From contig SCTP01000012.1 of NCBI GenBank assembly GCA_004322325.1, positions 1 through 22,799 of the forward strand: DNA of 22,799 bases, in the 5' to 3' direction. Positions 22,152 through 22,799 of this stretch are shown here, piece after piece. The translations under genes were made by a program, and so were the position numbers. How positions within the stretch are numbered: the stretch's first letter is position 1; each line of letters opens with the position of its first letter. The notes below the pieces were generated by a model. The model had not been told where the DNA came from, searched no databases, and saw only the letters and a list, made by a program, of their open reading frames with translations. Origin of the DNA: Gammaproteobacteria bacterium. GTDB taxonomy: Bacteria; Pseudomonadota; Gammaproteobacteria; DSM-16500.

Positions 22152-22799
22152 ATGTCGACCAATGTTAATCATTCAAATGTTTCATCTGCTGTAAATATTA
22201 AAAACAAAGTTACACTTATAACCGGTGCTGGTAGTGGTATTGGCCGTGCTTGCGCGAATCTTTTCGCTCAAGAAGGTGCAATTGTTATTGTTGCTGATAT
22301 TGACGAGAACTTTGGAAAAGAAACTGTCAGTGAGATTTCAGCAAAAGAATTTACCGCAGACTTTATTAAGTTAGACGTAACTGATGAGTCCTCATGGGTA
22401 AACGCGTATCAATTTATTGAGGAGAAATATCATAAATTAAATATTCTTGTTAATAATGCTGGTATTGCATTTGGCGGTTCTATTACTAAGCTATCCATAG
22501 AAGAATGGCGGCGTCTAATGGCTGTTAATCTGGATGGGGTATTTTTAGGAACCAAGCACGCGATTCCTTTTATGCAAAAAAGCGGCGGAGGCAGCATTGT
22601 TAATGTCTCTTCCGCGGCTGGCATTGTAGGTTCACCTACTGCAGCGGCTTATTGTACTAGCAAAGGCGGAGTGCGCTTATTTACAAAAGCGGTAGCACTT
22701 GAGTGCGCGCAAGCAAAAAATAATATCCGTGTTAACTCAGTTCACCCAGGTCCTGTTGCAACACCTATGTTTGAAAAAGGACCCACATGGAATGATTTC
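22152..22799 (+). CDS. Short-chain dehydrogenase/reductase (3' end outside window)
   Basis: The first 216 codons of a classical SDR oxidoreductase are present. After a 17-residue polar leader, the Rossmann motif TGAGSGIG binds NAD(P). LDVTDESSW follows, then NNAGIAFGG. VNVSSAAG carries the catalytic Ser, and YCTSKGG carries the catalytic Tyr and Lys (Y-x3-K). RVNSVHPGPVATPMF is the usual segment after the active site. An Asp in VADIDEN, at the end of the second beta strand, suggests preference for NAD over NADP. GGAG lies 7 nt before the ATG. It is closest in style to cyclopentanol or 3-hydroxysteroid-type dehydrogenases, but the substrate cannot be told. It lies outside the putative islet and is open to the window end. 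Confidence 0.92.
   Translation, partial: MSTNVNHSNVSSAVNIKNKVTLITGAGSGIGRACANLFAQEGAIVIVADIDENFGKETVSEISAKEFTADFIKLDVTDESSWVNAYQFIEEKYHKLNILVNNAGIAFGGSITKLSIEEWRRLMAVNLDGVFLGTKHAIPFMQKSGGGSIVNVSSAAGIVGSPTAAAYCTSKGGVRLFTKAVALECAQAKNNIRVNSVHPGPVATPMFEKGPTWNDF

Overview
This window reads as a gammaproteobacterial chromosome. The gene order of the housekeeping blocks and the moderate-to-low GC suggest the order Legionellales (Coxiella/Legionella/Diplorickettsia-like). The species is not identifiable by eye, and this placement is inference. The left two thirds is a vertically inherited core, and the right third (about 18.1-22.0 kb) is a small AT-rich accessory island in a tRNA-Thr gene.

Region 1 (1-11637). 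The 5' part of map runs leftward. Divergent from it is a long rightward run: rpsB-tsf-pyrH-frr-uppS-cdsA-bamA-skp, a strong terminator, then lpxD-fabZ-lpxA-lpxB. It joins translation (S2, EF-Ts, ribosome recycling, Met removal), UMP synthesis, the lipid carrier for the cell wall, phospholipid precursors, outer-membrane protein assembly and lipid A synthesis. rpsB has a clear sigma70 promoter and a leader resembling the S2 autoregulatory element. In E. coli the same cluster also carries dxr (frr/uppS), rseP (cdsA/bamA) and rnhB-dnaE (after lpxB). None of these is here; lpxB is followed by a TMEM175-like membrane protein.

Region 2 (12259-17964, leftward). A tightly packed operon runs pilA-pilB-pilC-pilD-coaE-zapD-yacG: type IV pilin, assembly ATPase, inner-membrane platform, prepilin peptidase, dephospho-CoA kinase, FtsZ-bundling ZapD and gyrase inhibitor YacG. 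A good promoter lies upstream of pilA. The last codons of coaE are supplied by a dispersed repeat.

Region 3 (18057-21980). A tRNA-Thr(CGT) gene is followed by about 3.9 kb of AT-rich DNA. This ends in a second, incomplete copy of the tRNA 3' half, starting exactly at the anticodon loop, the usual footprint of site-specific integration. No integrase is visible. Cargo: a small exported protein translationally coupled to a DUF3644-like protein with a HEPN-type R-x4-H motif; a convergent pair (a small secreted GYYRKDGTYV protein and a DUF2188 protein); and a leftward unit in which a truncated AbiEi-type antitoxin fragment sits 8 nt upstream of a RhuM-Fic/Doc fusion. This looks like a small defence or toxin-antitoxin islet. 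A 311-nt gene-free stretch in it holds REP-like hairpins.

Region 4 (21981-22799). The far flank has a sigma70-like promoter and the first 216 codons of a short-chain dehydrogenase/reductase that runs off the window.
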